The notes under the pieces were generated by a model that was not told where the DNA came from, ran no database searches, and worked only from the letters and a program-made list of their open reading frames with translations. This document shows, in pieces, positions 15,100 through 22,386 of a stretch of 25,396 nucleotides of DNA (position 1 is the stretch's first letter; each line of letters starts with the position of its first letter). The position numbers and the translations under genes are program-made. The DNA comes from CAZONU01 sp965370045. GTDB lineage: Bacteria > Planctomycetota > SZUA-567 > JAKLDR01. The stretch covers positions 1 through 25,396 of the forward strand of contig CBDUSI010000065.1 in NCBI GenBank assembly GCA_965370045.1. Reading direction: 5' to 3'.

Positions 15100-18000
15100 T
15101 CATTTCTTCTTCACCCGCTCGATCTTGCAGATCCAGGTCTGGCCCTTGCGGTTGAACAGCACCAGCCGGTCGTGCGCAGCGTCGTAGGCGGCAGCCTGAT
15201 AGGCGGGTGGCGGGGCTGTGGGAGTCTTGATCTCCGTCCAACGGTCGGCGGCAGTCTCGTAGACCCAGAGGTCGTAGACCCAGAGGTCGTTGACCCGGCC
15301 CTTCTTGGTTAAGCCTCCCGCCATCACCAGCGCGCCGAGCTTATCGTGCCAAACCAGCTTGTGAAAGGCACGCCCTGGCGGACTGACCTTGGGCCGCATC
15401 TGCCGCCATTCCTTGGTGCGCGGATTGAACGTCCAGGTGTCGTTGAAGTACTTCGTGGGTTTGCCGCCAGAGCCGCCGAAGAGAACAAACACCTTGTTCT
15501 TCCGGTCGTAGGCCAGGCCGCCATCGAGGAAGGAGCGGCTCTGTCCCGGACGTCTCGGCAGGGCCTCGGCCCGGTTTTTCTTGGGGTAGACAAACCAGCA
15601 CTGCATCAAATTTGGGTAAATGCTCATGAAACGGCGCCCGTCCGGGTCGTGGGCCCAGCCGTAGCGAACACCGGGGAGCCGACACCCCTTGGGCAGCTCA
15701 GTCAACTTCGCCCACCGGCCTTCAGCGGGAGCGTAGCTCCAAGAGTAGTTGACCCAGTAGCGGTCCCGGGCATCTTCGTAAACAAAGTGATGGAGCCTGA
15801 AGCTGCCCGGCCGGGTTTTGCCTACGCCCGGCCCCTTGGGATCGTTCTTCTGGAGGCAGGTCCAGCGCATGTTGGACAGATCCAGCGCCGAGAGCTCGTT
15901 TCGCTTGGGATATCCACCGAACATCACGCAGCGTTTGCGCTTGGAGTCGTAGGTCATGGCACAGGTCATGTACGCGGTCGCTTTGGGCTTCTCCCCGGCG
16001 AGCTTGAGCTGCTGCCAGGAGGCGCGGAAGGCCGAGGGCGGGGGTGGGGTGAGTGCCTTCTCCAGCCACGCGCGGTCGAGTTGGCCGACAATGCGCAGGT
16101 TGTCGAAGGAGGCGTCGGTGTCGGGAGCCAAGAAGCCAACTTGGCCGCAAGAGTGCGCATTGTCGTCACCCTCGAAGGCAAGAGCTCCGACCCGCCCTTT
16201 GAGGTGGCTGTTGCCATAGCGAAGTGATATCCAACCGCTCTTGGCCGTCGCGAAGGGTGAGCTTTTCACCGGCGGGAGTGCGCCGCTCAACTTGCCGGCT
16301 ACGCAACGAGCACGATAGGCACGTTTCCCACCCTCGATTCCGAACAAATGGAAGAAGTTCCCGCTACCATCCGCACAGACTAAGAGCGCGGCAGCATCGC
16401 GTCCTCCTGCTACTGCGAAGTCCACGCGCGCGGAAACCGAGGTATACTTGCCCCTGAGAAGAATGTACCGGCCTGTTCGCAACATGTGCAGGACGCCCTT
16501 CTCCACCTTGACGGACCCACCCGTCTTGCCTCGCCACGCCCACTCGCTCAGCTTCCAGTCCTGGAGCTGTTTCTTGTCCTCGAAGTCGTAGAGGAGTTCT
16601 ACCCGCAGCGTCTTGGGGTCGAACTTGACGACCTTGCCGTGGAAGAGCTTCTTGACTTTGGCCAGCATCTCTTCGGGGCTGGCCTCGATGGCTGTGCGGG
16701 CCAGGCCGTAGAGCCGGTCTACTTCCGGCTTCCGGCCCTTGGCGAAATCGGTCCCGCCGTGCGCGGCCGTGTAGGCGTCCAGCACGGCAATCAGCTTCCT
16801 GGCCGCCTCGGCCGCGTACTTGTCCCTGACCAGCGGCGCGATGTCCTTTTCCCAGGCTTTGCGGGCAGCCACGTTCCCCGCGCCCTGGACCATCACCTCC
16901 AGCTTCTCGCGGTAGCGAGCGACCAGCGGATGCTCCCCGGCCGCCTTCAGCGCCTTCTCGGCCGCCGGGTAGTCCTTACCTCCCATGGCCAGGAGCACGG
17001 CCGCGATCTGCCCGTCGGTCCCGGTCGGCTTGAAGCCCGGCAGGAGCCTTTCAAGCTCGCCCTTGGCCAGGTCGGCGAACTTCACCGTCCGTGTGGTCGA
17101 GCCCTCGGTCCCGCCGATCCTGAACGTCACCTTCACCTTGAAGGCGTCAGCCGTGACCTCCTCGACCGTGCCCCTGGTCGGCGCGCCCACGCGTTTTCTA
17201 AGCTCGACCTTCTTGCCCTTGAGCCTCTTGAGCGCCTTGGCGCGGCTGGCGCCGTGGGCGACGAGCTTGCTGGCCACCTTTTCCGCCTCGGCCAACCCGG
17301 GGGGCATGAGCTTCCGCAGTGCCCGGCCGATCTTCTTCCTCTCGGCGGCCACGTGCTCGCCGGCGTCTTTGTACCTTCCGGCCAGCATCAGCTCGTCGAA
17401 GCGATCAAGGACCGCCGCCAGGAACTTCCGGGCCTTTGCCTCCCGCCGCTTCCCGGCCAGCGCGGCGACGTCCAACTTCTCCTTTTCAAGGCGTGTCCTG
17501 AGCGCGACCAGCTTCCCGTCCCAGGCGGCGTACTTGACGGACTTGGCCTTCTCCAGCTCGGCCAGACCCTTCTCGGGCTCGCCGTCTGCCGAGAGCTTCT
17601 CGGCCGCGTCAATCGCTGCCCCGAGCTTCTTCTCGGCCTCGGCCTTGAGCGCCTCCTGCTCCTGCTTCACCCGCTCGGCCAGCAGCCCCGCGAACTTCTC
17701 CGGGGGCTTCGACAGCGCGGCAATGGCTCCGTCGAAGTCCCCGGTTTCGGCCAGCTTGCCGGCATTTTCTTTCAATGCGGAGAAAGCCGCCTCGACGGCC
17801 TTCTCGCTGGCTTTCCTGATCTCCATTATGGTGTCCTCGGCGCGCATCCCCCAGACCCCGGCCTGGGGAGAGCCGGCCACCTTCTGGAACTTGGCTATCG
17901 CGCCGGCGTAATCCTCCGGGTTCTTCTTCCAGCACTCCTGGGCGTACTTATACATCTCCTCGAAGCGCTTCTCGTCTTCCGGCGGCTTCTCCGGCGGCTT

Positions 18001-19317
18001 GACCGGGTCGACCACCTTCGGCGGCGGTTTGGGCTTCTCATCATCGTCGGGGCGCATCAGCGCCCAGAGGCCCACCGCGAAAAGAAGCAATATCCCCGCC
18101 CCGATGCCCACCAGCACCGGCGTGGGCAGCCGCCGGGCCTCCACCGGCTCCACCGGCCGGGTGCGGTCCGTCCCCGCCGTCGACTGGTAGCGCTTCCGCC
18201 GCCGGACCGGCATCGGCCTGACCTGCACCAGGCCCGACTGGCCGATCAAGCTGCGGCTCGCCTCCATCACCGCACTGGCCGGCGGCTTGCCGTCGATGAC
18301 CAGCTCCAGGTCGGCAATCAGCGCCGCCGGGTCCGCGTAGCGGTCGTCCGGGTCCTTGGCCATCATCCTCTGGATCACCCGGCAGACGTTCTCGGAGACC
18401 TCGGGGTTGACGTCCGCCGGCCAGGGCACCTGCTCGGTGAGGTGCTTGGTCATCACCACCGCCGCGCTGGAGCCCTCGAACGACGTGTGCCCCGTGACTA
18501 AGTGATAAAGCGTGGCCCCCAGCGAGTAGATGTCACTGCGGATGTCCGCGTCCTTGTCGCCGCGGGCCTGCTCGGGAGAAATGTAATAGGGCGTGCCCAT
18601 GGCCACGCCGGTCTGGGTGAGCCGCGACTCATCGCCGGTCTGCCGGGCCAGCCCGAAGTCGCAGACCTTGGCGACGTTGTCTTCGGTTACCAGGATGTTG
18701 TCGGGCTTGATGTCCCGGTGGATGATTCCCGCCTTGTGCGCGAAGTCCAGCGCCCTCGTTACCTGCATGGTGATGTGCAGGGCCAGCTCCTCGTCCATGC
18801 CGCCGCGGTCGGGCATCAGCTCGAAGGCGTCCCGGCCCTCCACGTACTCCATGGCCAGGTAGTGATAGCCCCCGCCCTCGCCCACGCTGATGACCCCGAC
18901 GATGTTCACGTGGTCGAGCTTGCCGCCCAACTGCGCCTCGCGCTGGAAACGGGCCACGAAGTCCGAGTTGCGGGCCAGGTTCTTGCGCAATACTTTCAGC
19001 GCCACCAGACGGTCCATGGAGGTCTGCCGGGCCAGATACGTGGCCCCCATGCCGCCCTCGCCGAGCTTCTTGATGAGTTCAAAGCCCGCGATCTGCTGGC
19101 GGGGGCCCTTCTTGCCACCCTGGGCCGATAACAGCCCTTCAAGCTGCTTGCGGGTCAGCAACTCCAGCTCGACCAGCAACCCGCCCAGAGGCAGGCGCGA
19201 GCCGGCCGCGCGACGGGTTTCGTACTCTTCGAGCGCCTCGCGGAGCTGCGATGTGGTCAACAGTCCGCGCTCTACCGCCAGCCGACCAATCTGCTGCTGA
19301 GAATCCGCGTCCGGCAT
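15100..19317 (-). CDS. Giant transmembrane Ser/Thr protein kinase with MshEN-like, LamG-like and kelch-like domains
   Basis: A 1405-residue Hanks-type kinase. Residues 10-66 hold two MshEN-like half motifs (IGRLAVERGLLTTSQL and PLGGLLVELELLTRKQL). The kinase domain spans about 78-345 with the glycine loop GEGGMG (86-91), VALKVL (Lys 108), HRDIKPDN (Asp 202), DFG (220-222) and SPEQARG, so it should be active. A membrane helix lies at about 398-421 (VLVGIGAGILLLFAVGLWAL). A long alanine/lysine-rich helical region (about 430-890) precedes a LamG/DUF1080-like domain (about 903-1085) and kelch-like repeats (about 1115-1395: CVMFGGY, VLFGGSG, LVMAGGL). The kinase would be cytoplasmic and the sensor outside. 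GAGGA lies 6 nt before ATG and a strong promoter lies upstream. Codon third positions are clearly more AT-rich in the LamG/kelch part. Confidence 0.93.
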   Translation of the reverse strand: MPDADSQQQIGRLAVERGLLTTSQLREALEEYETRRAAGSRLPLGGLLVELELLTRKQLEGLLSAQGGKKGPRQQIAGFELIKKLGEGGMGATYLARQTSMDRLVALKVLRKNLARNSDFVARFQREAQLGGKLDHVNIVGVISVGEGGGYHYLAMEYVEGRDAFELMPDRGGMDEELALHITMQVTRALDFAHKAGIIHRDIKPDNILVTEDNVAKVCDFGLARQTGDESRLTQTGVAMGTPYYISPEQARGDKDADIRSDIYSLGATLYHLVTGHTSFEGSSAAVVMTKHLTEQVPWPADVNPEVSENVCRVIQRMMAKDPDDRYADPAALIADLELVIDGKPPASAVMEASRSLIGQSGLVQVRPMPVRRRKRYQSTAGTDRTRPVEPVEARRLPTPVLVGIGAGILLLFAVGLWALMRPDDDEKPKPPPKVVDPVKPPEKPPEDEKRFEEMYKYAQECWKKNPEDYAGAIAKFQKVAGSPQAGVWGMRAEDTIMEIRKASEKAVEAAFSALKENAGKLAETGDFDGAIAALSKPPEKFAGLLAERVKQEQEALKAEAEKKLGAAIDAAEKLSADGEPEKGLAELEKAKSVKYAAWDGKLVALRTRLEKEKLDVAALAGKRREAKARKFLAAVLDRFDELMLAGRYKDAGEHVAAERKKIGRALRKLMPPGLAEAEKVASKLVAHGASRAKALKRLKGKKVELRKRVGAPTRGTVEEVTADAFKVKVTFRIGGTEGSTTRTVKFADLAKGELERLLPGFKPTGTDGQIAAVLLAMGGKDYPAAEKALKAAGEHPLVARYREKLEVMVQGAGNVAARKAWEKDIAPLVRDKYAAEAARKLIAVLDAYTAAHGGTDFAKGRKPEVDRLYGLARTAIEASPEEMLAKVKKLFHGKVVKFDPKTLRVELLYDFEDKKQLQDWKLSEWAWRGKTGGSVKVEKGVLHMLRTGRYILLRGKYTSVSARVDFAVAGGRDAAALLVCADGSGNFFHLFGIEGGKRAYRARCVAGKLSGALPPVKSSPFATAKSGWISLRYGNSHLKGRVGALAFEGDDNAHSCGQVGFLAPDTDASFDNLRIVGQLDRAWLEKALTPPPPSAFRASWQQLKLAGEKPKATAYMTCAMTYDSKRKRCVMFGGYPKRNELSALDLSNMRWTCLQKNDPKGPGVGKTRPGSFRLHHFVYEDARDRYWVNYSWSYAPAEGRWAKLTELPKGCRLPGVRYGWAHDPDGRRFMSIYPNLMQCWFVYPKKNRAEALPRRPGQSRSFLDGGLAYDRKNKVFVLFGGSGGKPTKYFNDTWTFNPRTKEWRQMRPKVSPPGRAFHKLVWHDKLGALVMAGGLTKKGRVNDLWVYDLWVYETAADRWTEIKTPTAPPPAYQAAAYDAAHDRLVLFNRKGQTWICKIERVKKK
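15258..15287. repeat. 15-bp perfect tandem duplication in the kinase gene
   Basis: CGTAGACCCAGAGGT occurs twice in direct succession. On the minus strand this duplicates five residues, giving DLWVYDLWVY near residue 1350 in a kelch-like blade. The reading frame is preserved. Confidence 0.95.
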
Positions 19318-19376
19318 GGACTGTCCTCGGCGCCACCGGTCCCCGAACCGTGTGTGTAGGCTATCGTCCCTTTAGT

Positions 19377-19405
19377 AATATAGCTCGCGCAACACCCAAT
19401 GTCAA
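19377..19405 (-). promoter_or_regulatory. Sigma70-like promoter of the kinase operon
   Basis: The minus strand carries TTGACA (19400-19405) and TATATT (19377-19382) with exactly 17 nt between them, near consensus. The predicted start is about 50 nt upstream of the kinase ATG. It gives the kinase-small protein-STAS group its own transcript, separate from the M50 protease gene. Confidence 0.82.
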
Positions 19406-19422
19406 CCGGGGCGCCGGTTGAA

Positions 19423-19527
19423 TCATCCCCAGTTTTCCTTGGCAGCAGTATGTAGGACTTGGCGCAGGAGGTCGAGGAGTTCTTTGAGTCGAAAGCGTCT
19501 GTTGTTCTGCATGATGCGGCCGACCAT
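19423..19527 (-). CDS. Unassigned small open frame, 34 residues
   Basis: An ATG frame encoding MVGRIMQNNRRFRLKELLDL and a short tail ending AAKENWG. It is in frame with the M50 protease stop codon, and the reading is open for all 46 codons between that TGA and this frame's own TGA. GGGGA lies about 10 nt before ATG. Codons such as AGA, CGA, CTA and CAT are less GC-rich than in neighbouring genes. I do not recognise a family. It may be a relic of a mobile element or of a larger gene, or a small basic helical protein. The kinase promoter begins 18 nt downstream. Confidence 0.3.
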   Translation of the reverse strand: MVGRIMQNNRRFRLKELLDLLRQVLHTAAKENWG

Positions 19528-19563
19528 GAAGGCGCTGTCCCCGCCGACCGCGCTGAGCCCGGC

Positions 19564-20613
19564 TCAGTGGGGCGCCGGGGCGCCGCTTGACAGGGCCCAG
19601 GCCCCGAGGGCCAACACCGAGAGCAGCGAGAGCGCGTAGACCAGCATCAGGGCCAGCGTCGCCGCCGGGCCCGGCGGCCGGGCCCGCAGCCGCTCCCAGA
19701 TTCCGTCGGCCTTCATGGCGATGATCTTGGGGTCTTCCGTTCCGGGATAGGTCCTCCGGACCTCGGCGATGACCTCCCCGGCGGCCTCCGGCGGAAGCGT
19801 CGAACTGCCCAGCGCCTCGGGGGCCAGCGTCCCGCGCAGCCGGTCGGCCGCGCCCGCCTCCTTGAACGCTGCGCTCGAGAAGAGGGCCACGAGGACCCCG
19901 GGGATCGCCAGCATCCAGAGCCCCAGGGCCAGAGCGATAGCGGTCAGCAGCGCCCCGCTGGCGATGCGGACCACCAGCTCGATGTAGCGGCTGCGGCAGA
20001 AGAGGGTTTCGCCCAGCAGGTGCCCTCCGTCCAGCGGGTAGATTGGTAACAGGTTAAAACCGTTAATGAGCAGAAAGGCCTTGGCCACCAGCAACCAGAT
20101 ATTCTGCTGCGTCCGGGCGTGGACCAGCAGGCAGGCCAGACCGGCCAGTAGCCCCGGCAGCGGCCCCAGCAGGGCGACGATACCCCGCTTGTAGCCGGGC
20201 ACGTCCAGGCTCCGGCCCGAGACCGCTCCTCCGAAGAGCGGTATGAAGAACATCCTCACGTCGGCGTAGCCGAATATCTTCATGCCCAGGTAGTGGCCCA
20301 TCTCGTGAATCAGGAGCACCGGGATGACCATGAGCAGGACGCCCCATCCCCAGGCGAAGAGCCCCAGATAGAAGAAGGCCGCCAGCGACGCGGCGAGGAA
20401 CAGCAGATTGCCCAGCCCGCCGGGCTTCTCCTTGTTGAGCTTCTCTATCTCGGCCAGAATCTCGCGCTGCTCTTCAAGCTCCGCCTGGCGGGCAGCGGCC
20501 CGCGCGACGCTCACGATCCGCGCGAGGCGGGCCTCGTCGACCTCCGTGGGGTCGGAGGCGGGACCGCCTTCCCACCCGCTGCCGCCGTTCTCCATGCTCT
20601 CGTCTTCCGTCAT
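19564..20613 (-). CDS. M50 family (site-2 protease-like) membrane metalloprotease
   Basis: A 349-residue polytopic membrane protein. The zinc-binding HEMGH motif is at about residues 103-107 inside a hydrophobic helix (LLMVIPVLLIHEMGHYLG). The second M50 motif, LLPIYPLDGGHLL, supplies the aspartate at about residue 195. Several further membrane helices follow, with one at the extreme C-terminus (ALMLVYALSLLSVLALGAWAL). The N-terminal 65 residues are acidic then helical and probably cytoplasmic. Such proteases cut transmembrane substrates, often anti-sigma factors. I use the ATG at 20613; a TTG at 20652 with GGAG 5 nt upstream and an ATG at 20595 are alternatives. The gene follows citrate synthase on the same strand and may be in its transcript. 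Substrate unknown. Confidence 0.9.
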   Translation of the reverse strand: MTEDESMENGGSGWEGGPASDPTEVDEARLARIVSVARAAARQAELEEQREILAEIEKLNKEKPGGLGNLLFLAASLAAFFYLGLFAWGWGVLLMVIPVLLIHEMGHYLGMKIFGYADVRMFFIPLFGGAVSGRSLDVPGYKRGIVALLGPLPGLLAGLACLLVHARTQQNIWLLVAKAFLLINGFNLLPIYPLDGGHLLGETLFCRSRYIELVVRIASGALLTAIALALGLWMLAIPGVLVALFSSAAFKEAGAADRLRGTLAPEALGSSTLPPEAAGEVIAEVRRTYPGTEDPKIIAMKADGIWERLRARPPGPAATLALMLVYALSLLSVLALGAWALSSGAPAPH

Positions 20614-20695
20614 GCTGCCCGAAACGATAAGGTCCGGCGGTCCCGCGCGCAATACCGCTCCGGCGAAAAGCGGTGGGGCGGCGGGAGCTGGCCCC

Positions 20696-22162
20696 TCAGC
20701 CCCGGCCGTGCTTCCCGGAGATCGGCCGGCGCTTGCCGCGCTCGGTGATCGGCAGGTACTCCTTGCCGAAGCCGCCCACGTACATGGCCCGCGGCCGGAA
20801 GATGCGGTTGTTGCCCAGGTACTCCAGCACTCGGGCGCTCCAGCCGGCCACGCGGCTGACCGCGAAGATGGGGGTGAACATCTCCGCGGGGATGTCCATG
20901 GCGTTGTAGACGATTCCGGAGTAGAAGTCCACGTTGGGGAAGACGCGCTTGGTCTCTCCCAGGGTGGCGACCACTTCTTTCTCCAGCGCTCGCGCGGTGC
21001 GGTAGAGGTTGCCGGCCTCCTTCTTGCCCTTGCCCTTGATCAGGAACCTGGCCAGCGGGCCCAGCACGCGCGCACGCGGGTCGTAGGCCTTGTACACCCG
21101 GTGACCGAAGCCCATGATCTTGCGCTTGCGGGCCCGGGCGCGCCGGTACCATTCCCCGACGGCCTCCGGCGAGCCGATATCGCGCAGCAGGCGGAGCACC
21201 TGCTCGTTGGCCCCCCCGTGCAGCGGGCCGCTCAGCGCGCCGACCCCCGAGCCGACCGCCCAGTAGATGTCGCTCAGCGTGCTGGCCACCACCATCGACG
21301 CGAAGGTGCTGGCGTTCATGCCGTGGTCGGCGTGGAGGATCAGGGCCACGTCCATGATACGTTCTTCCACGGGAGTGGGTTCGCGACCGGTCATCATGTA
21401 CAGGAAGTTGGCCGCGTGGCTCAGGCCCTCGCGGGGCTCCAGCGGCAGGCGGTTCTGGCGCAGGCGGGCGATGCCCGCGGTGACGGTGGCCAGCCCCGCG
21501 ATCAGGTGATAGCAGCTCTCCAGCCCGGTGGCCGCGTCTTGACTCTTGCGAGCTTCCTTGGGTCTGCGGAGTTGCTCGCGGAGTTGCTCGCGCTTGAACT
21601 CGTACTTGGCGTGGTTCTCGGCGTAGGGCTCCACCTCCATGGGGATGGAGTCCTCATCGGTGGCGATGGCCGTTTCCGGCGCGGGGCGGGCGGCCTCCGC
21701 GTCGCGGAAGGTCAGCTTCTGGCGCATCATGCTCACGCCGATACGCAGCGCGGCCATGGTGTTGAGATCCTGCACAGGGAAACTCATCAGTTGCCGCAAG
21801 GTCAGCGGCAGGTGGCGGTCGGCGGCCAGCCTCTTCTTGTACCATTCCAACTGCTTCTCGTTGGGCAGGTGCCCGTGAAGCAGCAGGTAGCTGACCTCCT
21901 CGAAGGTGGAGTGGGCGCAGAGATCGAAGATGTCGTAGCCCTGGTAGACCAGCCAGCCCTTGGTGCCGTTGACGTAGCCGATGCGGCTCTCGCAGGCGAA
22001 GGCGCCCTCCAGGCCCGGGCCCACCTCGCACTGCACGGGCCACTGCAGGTGCCGGCGGGTCATCTCCGGCTCGGGCTCGGCGCTGGTTTCGCGCCGGGCC
22101 TTCTCCGCGGCCCTCAGGATGATGTCGGTGATTTCCTGGGTCTCTCTGTGCGTGGCGCGCAT
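20696..22162 (-). CDS. gltA: Citrate synthase
   Basis: A 488-residue citrate synthase that condenses acetyl-CoA with oxaloacetate at entry to the TCA cycle. The active-site residues are visible: His 280 region LILHADHGMNAS, His 315 in GPLHGGANE, His 354 in MGFGHRVYKAYDPR, and Asp 412 in NVDFYSGIVYNAM. It is longer than usual because of an N-terminal extension of about 45 residues and a charged insertion at about 152-207, before CYHLIAGLATVTAGIARLR. I use the ATG at 22162 because AGGGGGA lies 6-7 nt upstream; the longer in-frame start would run through the promoter. A 2-methylcitrate synthase role cannot be excluded by sequence, as the two families are alike. A strong promoter lies about 115 nt upstream. 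Confidence 0.95.
   Translation of the reverse strand: MRATHRETQEITDIILRAAEKARRETSAEPEPEMTRRHLQWPVQCEVGPGLEGAFACESRIGYVNGTKGWLVYQGYDIFDLCAHSTFEEVSYLLLHGHLPNEKQLEWYKKRLAADRHLPLTLRQLMSFPVQDLNTMAALRIGVSMMRQKLTFRDAEAARPAPETAIATDEDSIPMEVEPYAENHAKYEFKREQLREQLRRPKEARKSQDAATGLESCYHLIAGLATVTAGIARLRQNRLPLEPREGLSHAANFLYMMTGREPTPVEERIMDVALILHADHGMNASTFASMVVASTLSDIYWAVGSGVGALSGPLHGGANEQVLRLLRDIGSPEAVGEWYRRARARKRKIMGFGHRVYKAYDPRARVLGPLARFLIKGKGKKEAGNLYRTARALEKEVVATLGETKRVFPNVDFYSGIVYNAMDIPAEMFTPIFAVSRVAGWSARVLEYLGNNRIFRPRAMYVGGFGKEYLPITERGKRRPISGKHGRG
21566..21589. repeat. 12-bp perfect tandem repeat in citrate synthase insertion
   Basis: GCGGAGTTGCTC is repeated twice end to end. On the minus strand it yields REQLREQLR inside the charged insertion of citrate synthase, so the insertion grew at least partly by in-frame duplication. 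Confidence 0.9.
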
Positions 22163-22277
22163 GGGCGTCCCCCTGCGGGAATGGGTGCTTCCCGTGTCTT
22201 CGACTCCCCTGTTTTCTGGCGCGTGGTACAGGTTGCCTATCGGTCCGGGGCGCGGATCCCCCCCCGGCTCAATATGG

Positions 22278-22306
22278 ATTCTACGTTCCGGGGGCACGCC
22301 AGTCAA
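22278..22306 (-). promoter_or_regulatory. Sigma70-like promoter of citrate synthase
   Basis: The minus strand carries TTGACT (22301-22306) and TAGAAT (22278-22283) with 17 nt between. It leaves a 5' leader of about 110 nt before the citrate synthase ATG. It is arranged back to back with the plus-strand promoter at 22328. Confidence 0.75.
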
Positions 22307-22327
22307 TCGCAGGGCGGAACGCGGCGC

Positions 22328-22356
22328 TTGACCCCGCGCCCGGCCGGCGGTATATT
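22328..22356 (+). promoter_or_regulatory. Sigma70-like promoter of the zinc-ribbon membrane protein gene
   Basis: TTGACC (22328-22333) and TATATT (22351-22356) are separated by 17 nt. The expected start is about 25 nt upstream of the chosen TTG start codon. The -35 boxes of this and the citrate synthase promoter are 21 nt apart, so a shared regulator could bind between them. Confidence 0.72.
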
Positions 22357-22386
22357 GAATTGCGCCGACGGAACAGGGAGGCGGGC

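Noticed and set aside
14999..15241. Minus-strand 80-codon frame overlapping the kinase end
   Set aside because: It overlaps the kinase C-terminus in another frame, is rich in Pro, Arg and Gly, and resembles no family; it is a shadow of the real gene.
19423..19566. Recoding of the M50 TGA as selenocysteine or readthrough
   Set aside because: TGA ends several other genes here (gcvH, gcvPA, citrate synthase, kinase), and no conserved domain is continued; the open run is short enough to be chance.
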